Both the position numbers and the translations under genes were made by a program. From Lethocerus indicus (lineage: Eukaryota; Arthropoda; Insecta; Hemiptera; Belostomatidae), in assembly GCA_019843655.1 (NCBI GenBank), contig JACDQD010000005.1, positions 13,853,575 to 13,917,574 on the forward strand: a stretch of DNA of 64,000 bases. The letters run 5' to 3'. The notes under the pieces are model-generated. The model was not told the origin of the DNA. It saw nothing but the letters and a program-made list of their open reading frames with translations, and did not search any database. Numbering within the stretch: the first letter of the stretch is position 1; each line of letters opens with the position of its first letter. Of this stretch, positions 44,373 to 57,140 are shown piece by piece.

Positions 44373-47300
44373 AAGTGGGGCTCACCAACTCCAATGTACT
44401 AATTAGATTTCGGTGAAATGGATTATTGTTACAGACACAAGTGCCGTTAACCATTACTGAAACATAAATCACATTATCGGAACAGCAGGGTTGCTTGATA
44501 TATCTCGATGAATAATTCGGATGAAATCTCAACTGGTCTTACGGAAAAAAGATAATAATTAAAATTGTACTGAAATAAAAAAAAGAAAAAAATTGAAATA
44601 TATTTCATATCCGAAATATAAGAAAGAGAGTATTAGAGGCTGGTCCTATTTTTTCCTGCTTAATAAATCTTTAAAAAAATTACATTAATGGCGCCTCTCT
44701 TTCAGACAGCTAGCCACTTTGGACCTTTAATCACCCACAATTGGACCCTGTTTTTTATCTTCTCGAGCTATTTGGTTGTGTTGAAAAATAAACCTGAAGA
44801 CAATGCTAGTTCACTTTTAGTTTTATGTTTTACTGCCTCCAAAATTTTCCCGTTCAACAAAATGGAAGTAGACCTTTATATAATATTTTGAATAATTATG
44901 GAATAAGTATGGAAAAAACTCTTTTTCTACTTATTGACGCCGGTGAGCGTCGCTTCCAACAATTTACCCATCATCGTCATCAGTATTTACTCTGGGGCAC
45001 TCAAATAATCAATTATCGTCGACATCTCGTTTTTTTGTCGTATACAAATTCCCGAGTCAATTATGTCAACAGTTTTGCTCTGTTTTTTTGGGCGAAGTGT
45101 TAGTCTCCATTATTTCGAAATTACCCACCTGCCTTACCCCCGAATTAAAAGCAGATTGGAAAATAATTGCGCCCCAAATTAATTTTTCCTTTCTTCAATA
45201 ACCCCCCTCAAACAACCTGGAATCTCATAAATTGAGAAATCATAGCTTCAAAATGTGAATGAGGAATACTTCAAAACGCATCATACGCCCCTGGAATTAT
45301 TCCATTTATAACTAGCTAACCAAAATCATGTTTAATTTATCTTCCTATTCCTGATGTTTTAGTGAATTATACTAAATTCGCGGTTTACAAAATAAACCAT
45401 GTAAATTCATAAACCTGTGTAATTTAAAACGCTTATGTAGTATATAATATAATAAATACGAGAATGATTTCACAGTAAGTCATAAAATGTGGATAATTAA
45501 CAGATATCTAACTGATTAGTGCAGATTCTCTTAGTAATACTTTAGCGTCATTATTTAAAACGATTGTGCTCATTTTTGGCGTACTTCATCATTGCCACTA
45601 ACGTTATTTGTCTTTCAATTTGTCATTCAACGTAAAGGGAAAATAGAGATCCCTCCCAGTTGTCCAATTAAAAATTAACAGCAAAAAAGAGAAATCGCTG
45701 AAATAGCAATAATTCTGACCACAGAGGAGGAGTACAGGAGGAGGACTGATATCTGGGATCCCCATTATTGTCGCTGGTAACAACAGCGGTGTTCATAGGG
45801 AACGAATGCTCAGAGGGCTTATGATTCACAGCGGGACCGACGGACGTTAACCCCTGACCCCTTTTGTTTGGGAACTATTGTGAGAGATGATAGGATGACC
45901 CACAAACTGACGACGGGGCGCTTCCCCCGTAATTAATGTTGTACTAATTCTCGGTTCGAATGTAGACTCGTTAACGGTAGTCGAGGAGTGGAGGGGAAAG
46001 AGTTTATGATCAAGGATCAAGATAAGGCCTAGCGATGTACTTTTCTAGGAGGCAGAGCTAGTTTTGTAATAAAAAACCGTTTCTCTCGAGAAAGTGGGAC
46101 AATTCGGGAGGTTCATTCATGGTAATTAATTCTGCTAATAGTTCCCATAACTGTTTGCTGTGTTCTGTCTTCAATTTATATTGTAGCGAAACAAGAAAAA
46201 CAAATAAAACTCCATTTTATTGACACGCAATTACAGGTATTATTTTTTCAACTACTTCCCAGTAGGCATTTTCTGACATATATACTGGACACATGCTCGG
46301 GATAAAGTAAAATTACCGCTTATAAAACAGTGGAGTCGGGATGATTTACAAAATAAATAATATTTAATCATTATTATTTAATAATATTCCATATTTCGGA
46401 TTAACAACCGAAGTATTTTCATTCAGAGGGTGGTATGCAGTTGAGCTGATATTTTGTTCCCAGCCCCAAACAAAGTAATGAATTAACCCAAGTTTCAATT
46501 AATCACTGAAATAGGAAACATATTGCAGTGTTCGGGATTTTTGAAAGGGCGCTTCGATTTTTTTTAATTGTCCTAGTTAATTTAAATTGCGGATTGGTTA
46601 GAGCATCAGGTGAAGTTTAATTTTCTCAAGAAATAGTGTCTGTTGGAATCTAATAAGTGTCAAATTATTTTCTTTAATTAAATGTGGAAAGCCTTGAACC
46701 TTGCAGTTTACTTTTCATATATATTTTGTGAAACAAAATTTCTCATAAACGTTTTTCCATACAGCTTCTAATATAATGTAATAATCACATAAGTATATGA
46801 TGAAAACTGAACTGATCAATATTTGGGAATTGATTGTTCATTAATATCAAAAGAAATTGTAGGGTAAGACATGATATAGGTCATTTACTTTTATTTATGA
46901 AGTATCTTTTATTGCAAGGAAACAGTGGCATTAATGTACTTTTTTAATTTCTATGGAAATATCAATTTCATAGAACCAATCTTACTACCTCTCAAACACT
47001 GCCTATGTGTTACCTAATTATAGAACAGTCCGAGGTCCCGGCAATTTGGAACCATAAATCCCACAGTTTTTCTCTCGTAAATACTGCCCACCTCATTTAT
47101 CTTGACAGTGACGCGTTGTTTGTCACCGGCCCAGTTACGACAATTACTGTTCGGCTCCGAGATATTTCTGGTCGAAATTTCTCCTGCTGCTCAACCCCCT
47201 GTCACGAATTCGGCCACCATGTCTTCTGTCGACAGATAAATAATTGTTTTCTGCAAAACGGTTTATTCCTGTAACTTATCTGTAGAATGCATCGCAATAA

Positions 47301-48168
47301 TAGATGGTTGTAAAAAAGATAAATCGTGTTACGAAATAAAATATGCGATAAATGTTAGTGGAATGTCAATTAATAGGCGGTATTTTCCAAGTGCATTGCC
47401 AAAAGAGGACACAATTGATATATACTTTGTGCGTATGCTTTGTACTTATAACGTAACATGAAATGTGTATTATCTCACGTTCTGTTACTGTCAGAGAAAA
47501 CCCTTTTGTTTATTGTTGCATATCACGCCATGTGAAATAGTGAGTCATACATCTTTTTTCAACACGGTATTTTCCAGGTTCCTTTATTAAGGTTATATAG
47601 GTTAATTAATATGTGTAATTTTACCCACAAATTAAAACTCTTCGTTCAGTTGAATGTCTCGCTATTTCTTATATTTTTGTAATAGATGATGCAGTGTATC
47701 CCTTTGAGGACTCAGAAGCGTGTTCTCGAAATGGTCCGGCCAATCTTTTTATTAACTAGTGCGCCTTTATCTTCAATTAATAGAACGAGATGATTGCCAC
47801 GCATTGGTGGCATAGCGACACAGTCACTAGCTGTTCCCCTTGCAAACGTATCCATTCATTGTTCCGCACCGCACTTGTACAATTCACTCATTTGTGATAA
47901 TGGAGATAGGGTGATAAGTATGCTACAGATGATGCATATAATCAAAAGAATGTTGCTATTATGTTGCTTTGTTACCCGGTCCCTACCGTGGTCCCCCTAA
48001 CGTATATTTCAATTAAAATGGACATTATTATTAAAAATAATCTTTTATCACAGTACGGATGGAAATAATATTAGGAACTATTATTGTAGTTCACAGAAGA
48101 CACCGTTTGCCTCGCTGGGTATTAATATAACACTCACATAATTTTAAATAATAGGAAGGACTAAACGC
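44373..48168. other. AT-rich non-coding stretch
   Basis: Frames of 67-92 codons (44.7-45.1 and 47.0-47.3 kb) show no domain. A hairpin, ACGGGG/CCCCGT, lies at 45913-45930. GATTGGTTAGAGCATCAGG near 46591 resembles a D-arm but has no B-box. Confidence 0.45.
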
Positions 48169-49480
48169 GTGGCTAACGCTATGATAAAGAGCCGCGACCG
48201 TGTTAGGACAGTATTTTCTGTTTGGATTTCCATTTGTTTGTTGTTTTCGGTTGTTTGTTGTTCGGATCAATCAAAGCCGGTACGGTGGATACAATTAAAC
48301 AGACGGGCAGAAAACGGGGCGCTGACGCTGTACATCCCACCGGACGACACCAGGTGCCCCCTCTTGTTCCCTCTCAGTTCTATTTCCATTCTTGCGGCGG
48401 GACTCCTATTTAAATTAACCACCAGATTAACGCGTTACAACCGTATAACAACAATTGAACCTCGACTTTGTATACAAAGTTTGAGTAAGTGAAAGTCAGT
48501 ATTTTCTCTATTTTCTATGAACGCGCCAACTGAATTATTACTATATTTATAGAGATTATAGCGTAATCGATTATCAGTCCTCAATTAAGGTGTCCGCACT
48601 GAATATATCGGACCAATATTCCGAATCAATATTTGCTGCCAGCTTCTTTATCACAAAATCGATTTATCTACAAAAATCCTTTGTAGAACACATACATAGA
48701 TGTGTTCTTTAGAACACAGAGGATATTATTCTCGCTAGCAAGTGCTAATCGGTGTGACAGCACTGTGTTAAAAGAATACTTAATTATTTATATCCGTTTT
48801 ATAAGTCCAAAATTCTGCACCCAGGATTTTTTTAAGAATTAAGTCCACTTTCAAACTAAAGAGTATACTGAAATAACTAGTTTTGTCTCTACATTCTGTG
48901 GGAACATTAACCACATGTTAGTACGGGGGTGTTACCATTAGAATTTACTGCCGGTGTTTAGTTAGGGAATCCCGTACTATACGACGTACTCCCGTACTCA
49001 GTTGTGTATTGCTCCGTCTGAAATTACGTTGACGGGTGTAATTTGGGCGGCGATAGCCCTGTGCACGGTACAAGGGCCTATTGTACGTCGGTTCTGCTAT
49101 CCACTCATGGAATGTCGTGCGATCGCTTTCCTCTGTTCAGTATTAGCACCGATTTAAGTTGTTAAGAGAATGAAATATCATTATAAAATATGAGGAAATA
49201 TGATAACTGATGTTTGTTAGTATTATGCTTTCTGAATCATCCTCAAAGAGACCGTGGAGGAATTTTGAACTCCCCGTTGGAATAAGTGCAAAAACCATTT
49301 TTTATATAGCCGACATCAGGAAACGATTAAATAATTTTAATTATTGCTTTTATATAACAAATTCAGGTAATCAATGACTGTTGTTGTGGATGTGTGGAAC
49401 CATTTATACGATTATGAATATTTGCATGCTCCTGGCTCTGTGAATAGACACATAATATAGTCAGTAGTTGCATCAGTATT
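48169..49480. other. non-coding stretch containing an ORF with a signal-peptide-like start
   Basis: The ORF from ATG 48181 to 48492 (103 codons) begins with a basic segment (MIKSRDRVR) followed by a hydrophobic stretch (TVFSVWISICLLFSVVCC), as in a signal peptide or membrane anchor. The rest has no recognisable domain, there is no clear splice donor, and another frame is open across the same DNA. The remainder of the interval is featureless. Confidence 0.25.
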
Positions 49481-50019
49481 TGCTGTACGGGCTCTAATCT
49501 AACTCGACCGTAGTTCCCCGCTTGAATGCTTTGAATGGCCACAGTTCACTTGTGGGAAACTTGCCGCCTCCTAGAACCGGAAGGAAACCGGTAACGCCCG
49601 AAATACCTAGTGGAAATAAATAATGCGGAGTAGATCGGGCGTCATCTGGGATAGCGAAGCGGATAATCGCCGCCAGTGTTAATGGGCACACGCTACTGAC
49701 ATTAGTTTCGTGAGGGTGACTCACTGTCGGAGCATCGGGCAGTCCCCCACCGGTCAAGAATAACCAAACATAGTCGTACCAATAGGGCTTCAAGTGCGGC
49801 ATGCGGGCGTAGACAGAATCGCCCGAATGGGATAATTCGGCCCTCCCTCCCCCCCATTTCTATTGATGATTCAGCGACCGTTTGGCAACTGGCTTCTCCG
49901 CCAAATGTCTCGCATCTCTTTATTGGCTGCCAAATTGTTACTCGGAGCGAACTGGAGTAACCTCCAGCAGTCATCTGTAGGACTATGATAAGAAAAAACG
50001 CATATATTGTTCTAAACAT
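49481..50019 (-). other. GC-richer block with two overlapping minus-strand ORFs
   Basis: The ORF 49702-50019 (105 codons, ATG start) begins MFRTIYAFFLIIVLQMTA, a good signal-peptide shape, followed by a non-hydrophobic chain with three early cysteines. It overlaps a 102-codon ORF (49494-49802, ATG start) in another phase. No promoter, splice donor or known domain was found, so a gene is possible but not supported well enough to call. Confidence 0.2.
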
Positions 50020-50999
50020 TCACCACTAGTCTGCAGGTTTCATAACATAATAACATAATATTAAAAACATATTGAAGATAGAAGATTTGGAATATCATCA
50101 CCCTTACAATCTGCCATCTCCATTTCCTGATATTATTTCGTTTGTCAGTTTTAATGGTTACTAATGTTCACGCCATATAGAATATATTGACATACATAAT
50201 TAATTTCTTGGGAAATGTACTTGATTATTTGTGCACTTGGTATTCCTCATTCATAGTTTACGTTTTGTATTATTTCAACTTTCACGACTACTGAATTTTA
50301 GAGACTACTATTTGCTCTCTGATGTAAATTCATGTTTTACATCCCTGGCAAAAATTACATCTCCAAATAGTCCACGTTTCGAGGCGGGAATTAAAACAAA
50401 ATTGTCATCTCCCTCCAGGCCCCACATTTTAAGTGTCTATAAAAAGAAAATTAAAACTAACCGTAATTCTACTTTTCTTTTGTTTCAGGTATGTACTAGC
50501 GACAAGAACTTATTCAACCTAAGTCAGTCCTTTGATACATGTTCAGATCACCGGATTCATAAGTAAGTTTTACGTTTAATCAATTTATATTACGATGTAT
50601 ATCCCCAGAATTGATTTTAAATATTACCCATCTTTAGTGCATCAGTCTAATGAAGGAATTCATGCTGAAATAATATACTTGTTTTGATAAGTGGATAGCT
50701 TTTTTTAAGGGAACCTTGTTTTAATTGCTTCTTTTAATACCGCCCTATGTTGGTGGAATAAAAGCAAGAGAATACGATTTGAATTGGCCATTCAAAAATA
50801 ACCCATCGCACGCTTCACAAGTGTAAGGAATATCCATGCAAATCACATAGCTCAATCAACTCTAACTAATGATCTATTTAATACTTTAAAGTAAACCTAT
50901 CCAATTTAAAATCTATTAATTACAATTATCAGTATATTTTAATTTGGGAGTTGGGGTTTTTCAGTGTACTGGATGGCAGTCAGTCAATTTAGAATTTCT
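50020..50999. other. AT-rich non-coding stretch
   Basis: A 111-codon plus frame (50231-50566, starts TTG) has no domain; its sequence is AT-rich and Ser/Lys-rich. Nothing else is seen. Confidence 0.45.
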
Positions 51000-51960
51000 G
51001 GTTGTTTCGGTGAGAACGCAGCCCGAAGCCCTTCAGATTCGCTCGCCCGCTGTTACAAGACTAATTGAATATTAGGGCACCAACCGACCGTGTAGTAGAA
51101 CGGGGAAGCAACACGTGCCACAGTGAAATTCGTTCGCGTTACTCGAATAAGCGCCCCTGTAATATGCAGTGCGTGTTTTCACGCGCGCCGTTTTTAGAAA
51201 CGGCAGCTTGGCTGTATGTTGCTGGGCGACCTGGCTGTGTCCGTTGTACCAGGACTAATAGATCGGAGCGTATTAAATGAAACAGCGGCAGATGTAGTCG
51301 AGGGACCGCCCTCTGTTTGAACCCACTAGCGCAATTTATTCCAATCCCCGGGCCTAACTGTGAGTTTTTATTAGGATTGAAGAAGTTTCGAAAATGTAAT
51401 ACGTATTTAGTAGGTGAAAATGGCAAAACTCCAGTAATAGCAAACACATTTGGTATGGTTTTACACATTAAGCAGATTATCAGAAAATGGGGTCATTAAT
51501 GGGCAGATTATTTAGCAGAAAATAATTTAAATTATTTGTATAAGTTAACTTTAACTGTGTTATTATTCACTGTGTCCTATGCTTTCGCTCATGGCCGCTC
51601 TTCAAATCTTATTTTCATAGTGTAGCTGCCACCTAAGAACGTGTTACGTTAACCCTGAGGTGTCTACTGACAGTAGTTCAGTAGTAGATAAATATCGGTG
51701 TGTCTGTAAGTGTGGAAATGTGTCTGTTAGTAATGAGAAATCTCGTTACTTACGGTTGACGGGCTGTCGGGTAATTAGCCAGGTTAACAGTGCGTTATCT
51801 GATCGGTCACAACTGCGAAATAAGTTATTAGGAGTGGCGGCCCCTCCCCTAATTACTTTAATGGGCTTCCGCCTGGCGCCGGTTCACTGTTCTCCCATCG
51901 AGTAGACGACCAGTTTGTCGGGCACCGGCCTTCCATTTCGGTTGATTACCTACCCGTTTA
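51000..51960. other. GC-richer block
   Basis: Frames of 71, 60 and 81 codons on plus and 109 on minus overlap without similarity. No repeats are recognised. It is continuous with the motif-dense segment that follows and may be part of the same regulatory region. Confidence 0.3.
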
Positions 51961-52165
51961 TGGGCTTATGTAAATATACTCCGATAAATATTCCGCTATG
52001 CGCTTTTATTAGTGCCCCATTTGCCCGACCGAACGGGCCATTAATTAAACGTTTTTGTAATTAGGGAATGTAAACCGCCTGTTTAAGCCATTTTAAATTC
52101 GTTACCCCCATTTCCCCATAACTACGTAGACTGTAGTTTTATGTAAATATTTATAGGCCGGAAGT
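51961..52165. promoter_or_regulatory. candidate enhancer with clustered forkhead-like and homeobox-like sites
   Basis: Forkhead-type RYAAAYA motifs occur at 51969-51976 (TGTAAATA), 51984-51990 (ATAAATA), 52069-52075 (TGTAAAC), 52080-52086 in inverse orientation (TGTTTAA) and 52142-52149 (TGTAAATA). TTTATTAG (52005-52012), TTAATTAA (52041-52048) and GTAATTAG (52057-52064) are homeobox-type cores. These AT cores are embedded in GC-rich spacers (GCCCGACCGAACGGGC), unlike simple AT-rich background. The arrangement is typical of developmental enhancers; the role is inferred. Confidence 0.4.
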
Positions 52166-52830
52166 TCTCACTTCGAATATGTCCTCGTTAAATTGTGCCG
52201 CCGATTCAACCGAACAGTACTCACCGTTTATATAGTTTCATACAGCGGTCGCCATTCCTGGATTCATTGAATTCGCGTAAACACGCTACTGAGACCATAC
52301 GAAATAAAGCCCGGCATTGCTGACAAATAATACCACAACAGAAAGGCAGTGTAATTTGACCGCACGCAAACTTCCTTTCATTTAAATTAATTGAATAATC
52401 TAGTCCACTACAACCCTATATAGTGATTTTCTCATGATATGAAACTATGCTTGTCGATTTTAAAATAATAATGCTCCAGTGGTTGATAAACAAGGAAAGC
52501 ACTAATCGAAATGTCGCATATATATAAAATAATTTACTTCCAACTAGGAATAGTGCTCTTTATGTTGAAAATGTCCGTTTCACTTTCTATTTCTTAAGAA
52601 ACCCTCAAATTGCATTTATTACCCCAAACTTCGAGATAAATTGTTTATAACCTATAAATGATTGGTGTAATCGCTAGGATGCAGCGTCTAGAGTGGATGA
52701 GGATAAATTCGATTAATTAACAAAATAAAAGAGAAGAGAAAATACAGTGCTTACATTCAAGCTTTATATATAAGCTTATATAATACTTATACTTATAATA
52801 TAGAATATCTTTTATCGTATGTTAGGAGCC
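52166..52830. other. non-coding stretch
   Basis: The first 170 bp are GC-balanced, then AT-rich. A near-palindromic AAGCTTTATATATAAGCTT patch lies at about 52760-52778. No gene. Confidence 0.45.
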
Positions 52831-53290
52831 ATGTATTTCGAGCCTTGAGAAACCGCTTCCATTGGGACATGAAACGTGACGAGGGCCCTACCACTAAAGG
52901 GGCCTATCCCGAAGACGAGGGGATGAGTTATGCCGTACGGCCCTACTTGTAACTCCATATGATTAATATCTCTGGCAGCGCTTGGTTCAGTCAGTTGCAC
53001 CCGCCGGCTCTCGTACTCACAAACGCGCCATCCCTCTGACACACGCACCCCTCCCACCCCCCCTGGGTCGTATTAATCCTTCCGTGGAACCTGTCGTTTC
53101 GGCGTCTGTAATTCCATTACGGATGGCCCGACGAATTAAACACCTCGGCCCTTATTATTCACTTAGTTCACTTGCGGTTAGGAGACTGTTAATCGGCGGT
53201 GTAAATCACGTGTAATTACAGCTTATGAAATTATTGATGACGAGTGTTAAATCCTTACCGTGGAATATTTATCACCACCGTCTCCCAGAG
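52831..53290. other. GC-richer block, possible conserved non-coding element
   Basis: Frames of 81 codons (minus) and 77 codons (plus) overlap and lack similarity. ACGTGTAATTAC (53208-53219) and AAATTATTGATG (53228-53239) give E-box-like and homeobox-like cores next to each other. Confidence 0.25.
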
Positions 53291-54190
53291 AGAGGAGGTA
53301 TATAAAAGAGGAATTTAGTACCCATCATAATATTATGTTCCACTTAGAGTCTCATTAGAATATGTAGTTTCATTAAAACATAGTTTACCTTGGTTGTGCG
53401 TAAGGGATTATTACTCACTAATATATATATTTCATTAGTCCCTATTAAGCTGTTGGATTTGAACATTCATTGAAAACAACCCAAACCAAGGCGAGCTTAT
53501 ATTGCGTTAATCTAATCGTTTTTAATCCTTTTATTTTGGCTGGATCGAGAGCAGGGTTGTTAATATTAAGTTCCCTTCGAAACATCGTAATTCCTGGCCG
53601 GGGCATTTGATAAACGGTCGCTTTACTGCTAACGGCGTCTCGTTTGATTTACAATTATTGCACGGACGGCATTCTGCCATTACGCCGCGAGGCCGCCTGT
53701 TTTCAGCTTTGTCCCAGACTGAAAGTACCGTTGGGGCCGCTATCGCACCTACCCACACCCTCGTTCGTGAAGGGGATACCTAGGGTACTAATTAGATGAA
53801 TCGTGGACACACACACTGAGGATAAATAGAATGAGTTCTATTTTATACGCGCTTTTCCTCCCACTGACCATAACAGTTCCTCTTATCCCTAGGATTTGAT
53901 CAGTTTCTTCTAATCCAATCCAATTGGAATTTAGGGTAAACTTGGTTTATTTAATAGATAATACTCATATAATATTACTTTATTTTTATGTTAAAATATT
54001 TTATAAATGAAAACAAACTGGTGTGAAGCGATGTAATCCGATATGAAATGTACAATGATAACTGCAGGGGAGTTAAATCAGAAGGTTTCACCCGCAAATC
54101 CTTTCACACGATTTACGCTAACGCCTGAAGGATAAAGTCCAGGGTTCTGTCGGATCGTAATCGGGAAAAAGTAGGGAGGGATCTGGAAGG
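53291..54190. other. non-coding stretch
   Basis: TATATAAAAG at 53299-53308 is a TATA-like match without a following frame. The GC-richer part at 53570-53770 carries only a 75-codon minus frame without similarity. Confidence 0.4.
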
Positions 54191-54667
54191 GTTCGGATAT
54201 ATCTGGGCGGCGGCCATTTCAAAACCGGACGAATATGTGCTCAGGTCTGGGGACCGCCCTCCAATATCTCGGCCGGAGTATTACACCCCGCCTCCACCCA
54301 TATAAGTGTCCTCCTCCAAACGTGTGGCGCAGGATTTTATATGGGTTAAAAAATAAACCGGGAGTTAGAGCTCCCCGAGTAGCCACACAACCCTTCATAT
54401 CTAGATCCCAACATTGGGTCACCACTCTAAGACAAAATTCATACTATTTCTTTAAAGTAAGTTCTTATATTCCTTTACAGGAATAAATAAATAGTAACAA
54501 ACAGTCCCGAGTCCGTTAAGGTCCGAAGCAGTATGCGTAAAGTATACACACATTTCCATCTTCGTTTTTACGACAGTATTGTTGATCTAATATAGACTCT
54601 GTTGTGTGGGGGGTTTGTCACGAATACGTGTCATCGTTAACAGCATTTTCGCTCATTCGCTTACTGA
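54191..54667. other. GC-richer block with opposing frames
   Basis: An 83-codon plus frame and a 68-codon minus frame cover the same bases (54219-54486); neither has a recognisable motif. Confidence 0.35.
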
Positions 54668-54755
54668 ATGAATATAACTCACGACAAATCAGAAAGTATT
54701 TCGGACAGTGAATGTCCTACAATAGAAACTCCTATTTCGGACAGCTCGAAATAGG
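54668..54755. repeat. 9-bp perfect hairpin with repeated TATTTCGGACAG word
   Basis: CCTATTTCG (54731-54739) and CGAAATAGG (54747-54755) form a perfect stem with loop GACAGCT. The word TATTTCGGACAG occurs at 54697-54708 and again at 54733-54744. A 28-codon ATG frame (54668-54754) runs through both and ends inside the hairpin; it is acidic and Ser-rich, with ISDS repeated. Function unknown. Confidence 0.45.
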
Positions 54756-55150
54756 CGTTCCAGGTATCCGTGACTAAATCTGACCAGGTGTCAATACCTC
54801 AATCCCTTCAGGTATTTGGCCCAGTGGTACGCCTTTCGGTATGGGCGTTTTAACTGTTAAGCCCCGGTGTTGGTTTACAGTGGCCCGAGAGTCGTGAAGA
54901 GATCCCCCGCGGGCGACAGACAGTTTGAAATAATTGAGGGAACAGTTGCGGGAATTGGGCTACTGCCAGCCTAGTGTTGTGCAGTGCGGTCTCCCTTGTC
55001 ACACTCCGCCCCCCCCCCGCCTTATCACGTCGCTACTCCCCGTTCCCAAGTTCAGACCGACATTAATCTCGGCATTTCTCTCGCTCCGGGGAGTTACCCA
55101 CTTGGATTCAATTATTGAATTCCCACCAACGGCACCAGGCTTTAATTAAT
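54756..55150. other. GC-richer block
   Basis: Contains a run of nine Cs at about 55010-55018 and a 71-codon frame without similarity. No element is recognised. Confidence 0.35.
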
Positions 55151-56620
55151 TAATTTTTCCGGCAGATAAAATTAACAGCTACAAAGTTTCTTTCATTCAC
55201 CCGACAATAAATCATATAAACGAGCTAAATTATATAACAAGTGTTGTAACAGTCCGATCAATTAAAATTTGCAGACAATTTTGAAAATTGCATATAATTG
55301 TGTCAATGTTGCTTGGTGGAGTTGTTCTGGAGAACTGTGATTCATCTCCTTCTTTGCTTTCTCCTTTGTTCTCGAAAACCTCAGAGACCCCAAAGTTTTA
55401 TTCGACATTTCTAATAAAACGTTTCCCTCACTTGACCAGATTTTCAGTTTCAAATTTCACACCTGGGGTTGCAGTAGGTCCTTAAATGACAGAACCTGGC
55501 GTGTCTTATTTTTACTCTGGTCCGATATTCATTTTATGTACCGATAATGACCGATATAGGATAGACATATTAATAATATTCCTTCGAATGTTTAGGTGAC
55601 TACCCTGTGGGAATGTGAAAGTTAGTTTTGTGTCTTTCGGTTGTTACATTTTCTCCTTTCGAACAGAAAGGAGTATTTGCGATATTTCTGGCGGCTTATC
55701 TCCTTATCAGACTTAAGAGAGTTGTGTAGCCCAGGGCGACTTTCCGTCTTAATTGGGCGCGTGACCCTCGGGGGCCTTTTTCCAGTATCAGACCTTTGGG
55801 GAAAGAATTAGCATAGCCGTCGTCGGCGGTGGTCATAAAGCAGGCCGCCCGCGCCCATAACTTCATTCGCCTCCCAATTGTGTCGCCGAGGAATAAAAAA
55901 GAAACTAGGTTTAGATCCGAGGATAAAAAGGTAACAAGACTTTGGTTTTTATTTACGGAACGCCCACAACATTCACGTCCCGACGAATTGATGGTTGATA
56001 GTAGTAATAGTAGTTCGGATTTTTTTTTAAATGATTTTTTAAATTATCATTGTGTTTAGATATTGGACAGGATAAACTTGTCACTTAGTTGTCCTAACAT
56101 TCTATATTAAATACCTCTTGTAATATATTATTTTATGACATAATAAAGCTACTATCTAACCCCAGATTTAACTTTTCTGTTAAGTGCTGGTTTAATCAAA
56201 GTCGGTGCATCAGGAGATGCAAATATGGGCTATTGCTCTGGAATCGCTGGAGTATTAGTTCCGCTACTATTGGAACATGCAGGCTTGCCACAGCCTAAAC
56301 GTTGAAATTATTTATGAACAATCGATGGAATAGCCAGAGCGGACGTGTCCTGAGTACTGTGAGTAATGGATAGAGTTCGTCCCCGCTTTCGGTTTGCGAG
56401 AATGGAAATTGCCTTGAATTTTCGTATATAATATTGCAACATTATTACTAGCATTGCCCGCAATAATGAATCAGATATTACTGTTACAGAAAATTGTAAT
56501 TCTTATTCATAAGTACGTTGCAAATGTGACGTCAAAGTGTTATCTCAATCATTTATTACAATAAATAATAGGGTGTGTAAAATATAAAAAAGAAAGATCA
56601 GCTTGTCTGCACCATTCCTG
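55151..56620. other. AT-rich non-coding stretch
   Basis: Frames of 63-76 codons show no domain. GC-balanced at 55730-55870 only. Nothing is recognised. Confidence 0.45.
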
Positions 56621-56635
56621 CTCTAATATTGGCAG

Positions 56636-56678
56636 AATGCTACTGACAATTGCGAGAGATCGAAACCGGTCTAGCATT
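56636..56678 (+). ncRNA. degenerate hammerhead motif with intact 7-bp helix I
   Basis: Plus strand: AATGCTA (56636-56642), CTGACAA (56643-56649), a decayed helix II (56650-56661), GAAA (56662-56665), CC-GG (56666-56669), UC with predicted cleavage after 56671, and TAGCATT (56672-56678). Helix I pairs perfectly over seven bases and GAAACCGGUC is intact. In the CUGANGA box, the conserved G8 is A, and helix II has lost its GGC/GCC pairing, so cleavage should be strongly reduced. It belongs to the same family as the 33.5-kb copy. Confidence 0.6.
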
Positions 56679-57140
56679 AGGAAATGAGGCATACAAAAGT
56701 TATTTTCAAACTTTGAAGTTTTCTTACCTTTATGTTTACGTTGATGATATCTTAAACCTCATTTTGCAATTATATAACTCTAAATTAAAACTAGAAACCC
56801 TTTAAAATATCTCATACTAGTAAATCTGTTAGTTATAACTAAATATAATAATTATATTTACAAAATGTCAACAAACATATACAGAGCAAACCAATGTTTC
56901 TCCGCTAAAAAGAATTTTCCAGTTCTACGTAACAAGGGGAATCAGAAAAATATTTACTCTCGCTTAGTTTCTCATTAGAAAGCGACTTTATGTTGATATA
57001 TTTATTTATGATTTATCAATGTACGTAACATCGTTACTCAGTCGTAATACTATGTGATATCTTAAATTGCTTTGGAAAAATTATAGTTGAACTCTCAAAT
57101 TTCAAGGGGTTAAAACAAAGATTATAGAAAGAATTCCTTG
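56679..57140. other. AT-rich non-coding stretch
   Basis: No frame, repeat or motif is supported. Confidence 0.5.

Noticed and set aside
46585..46612. GATTGGTTAGAGCATCAGG as a SINE A-box
   Set aside because: No B-box in the following 60 bp.
51650..51700. TTAACCCT as a piggyBac-type end
   Set aside because: TTAA plus CCCT alone is too short; no matching inverted end or transposase was found.
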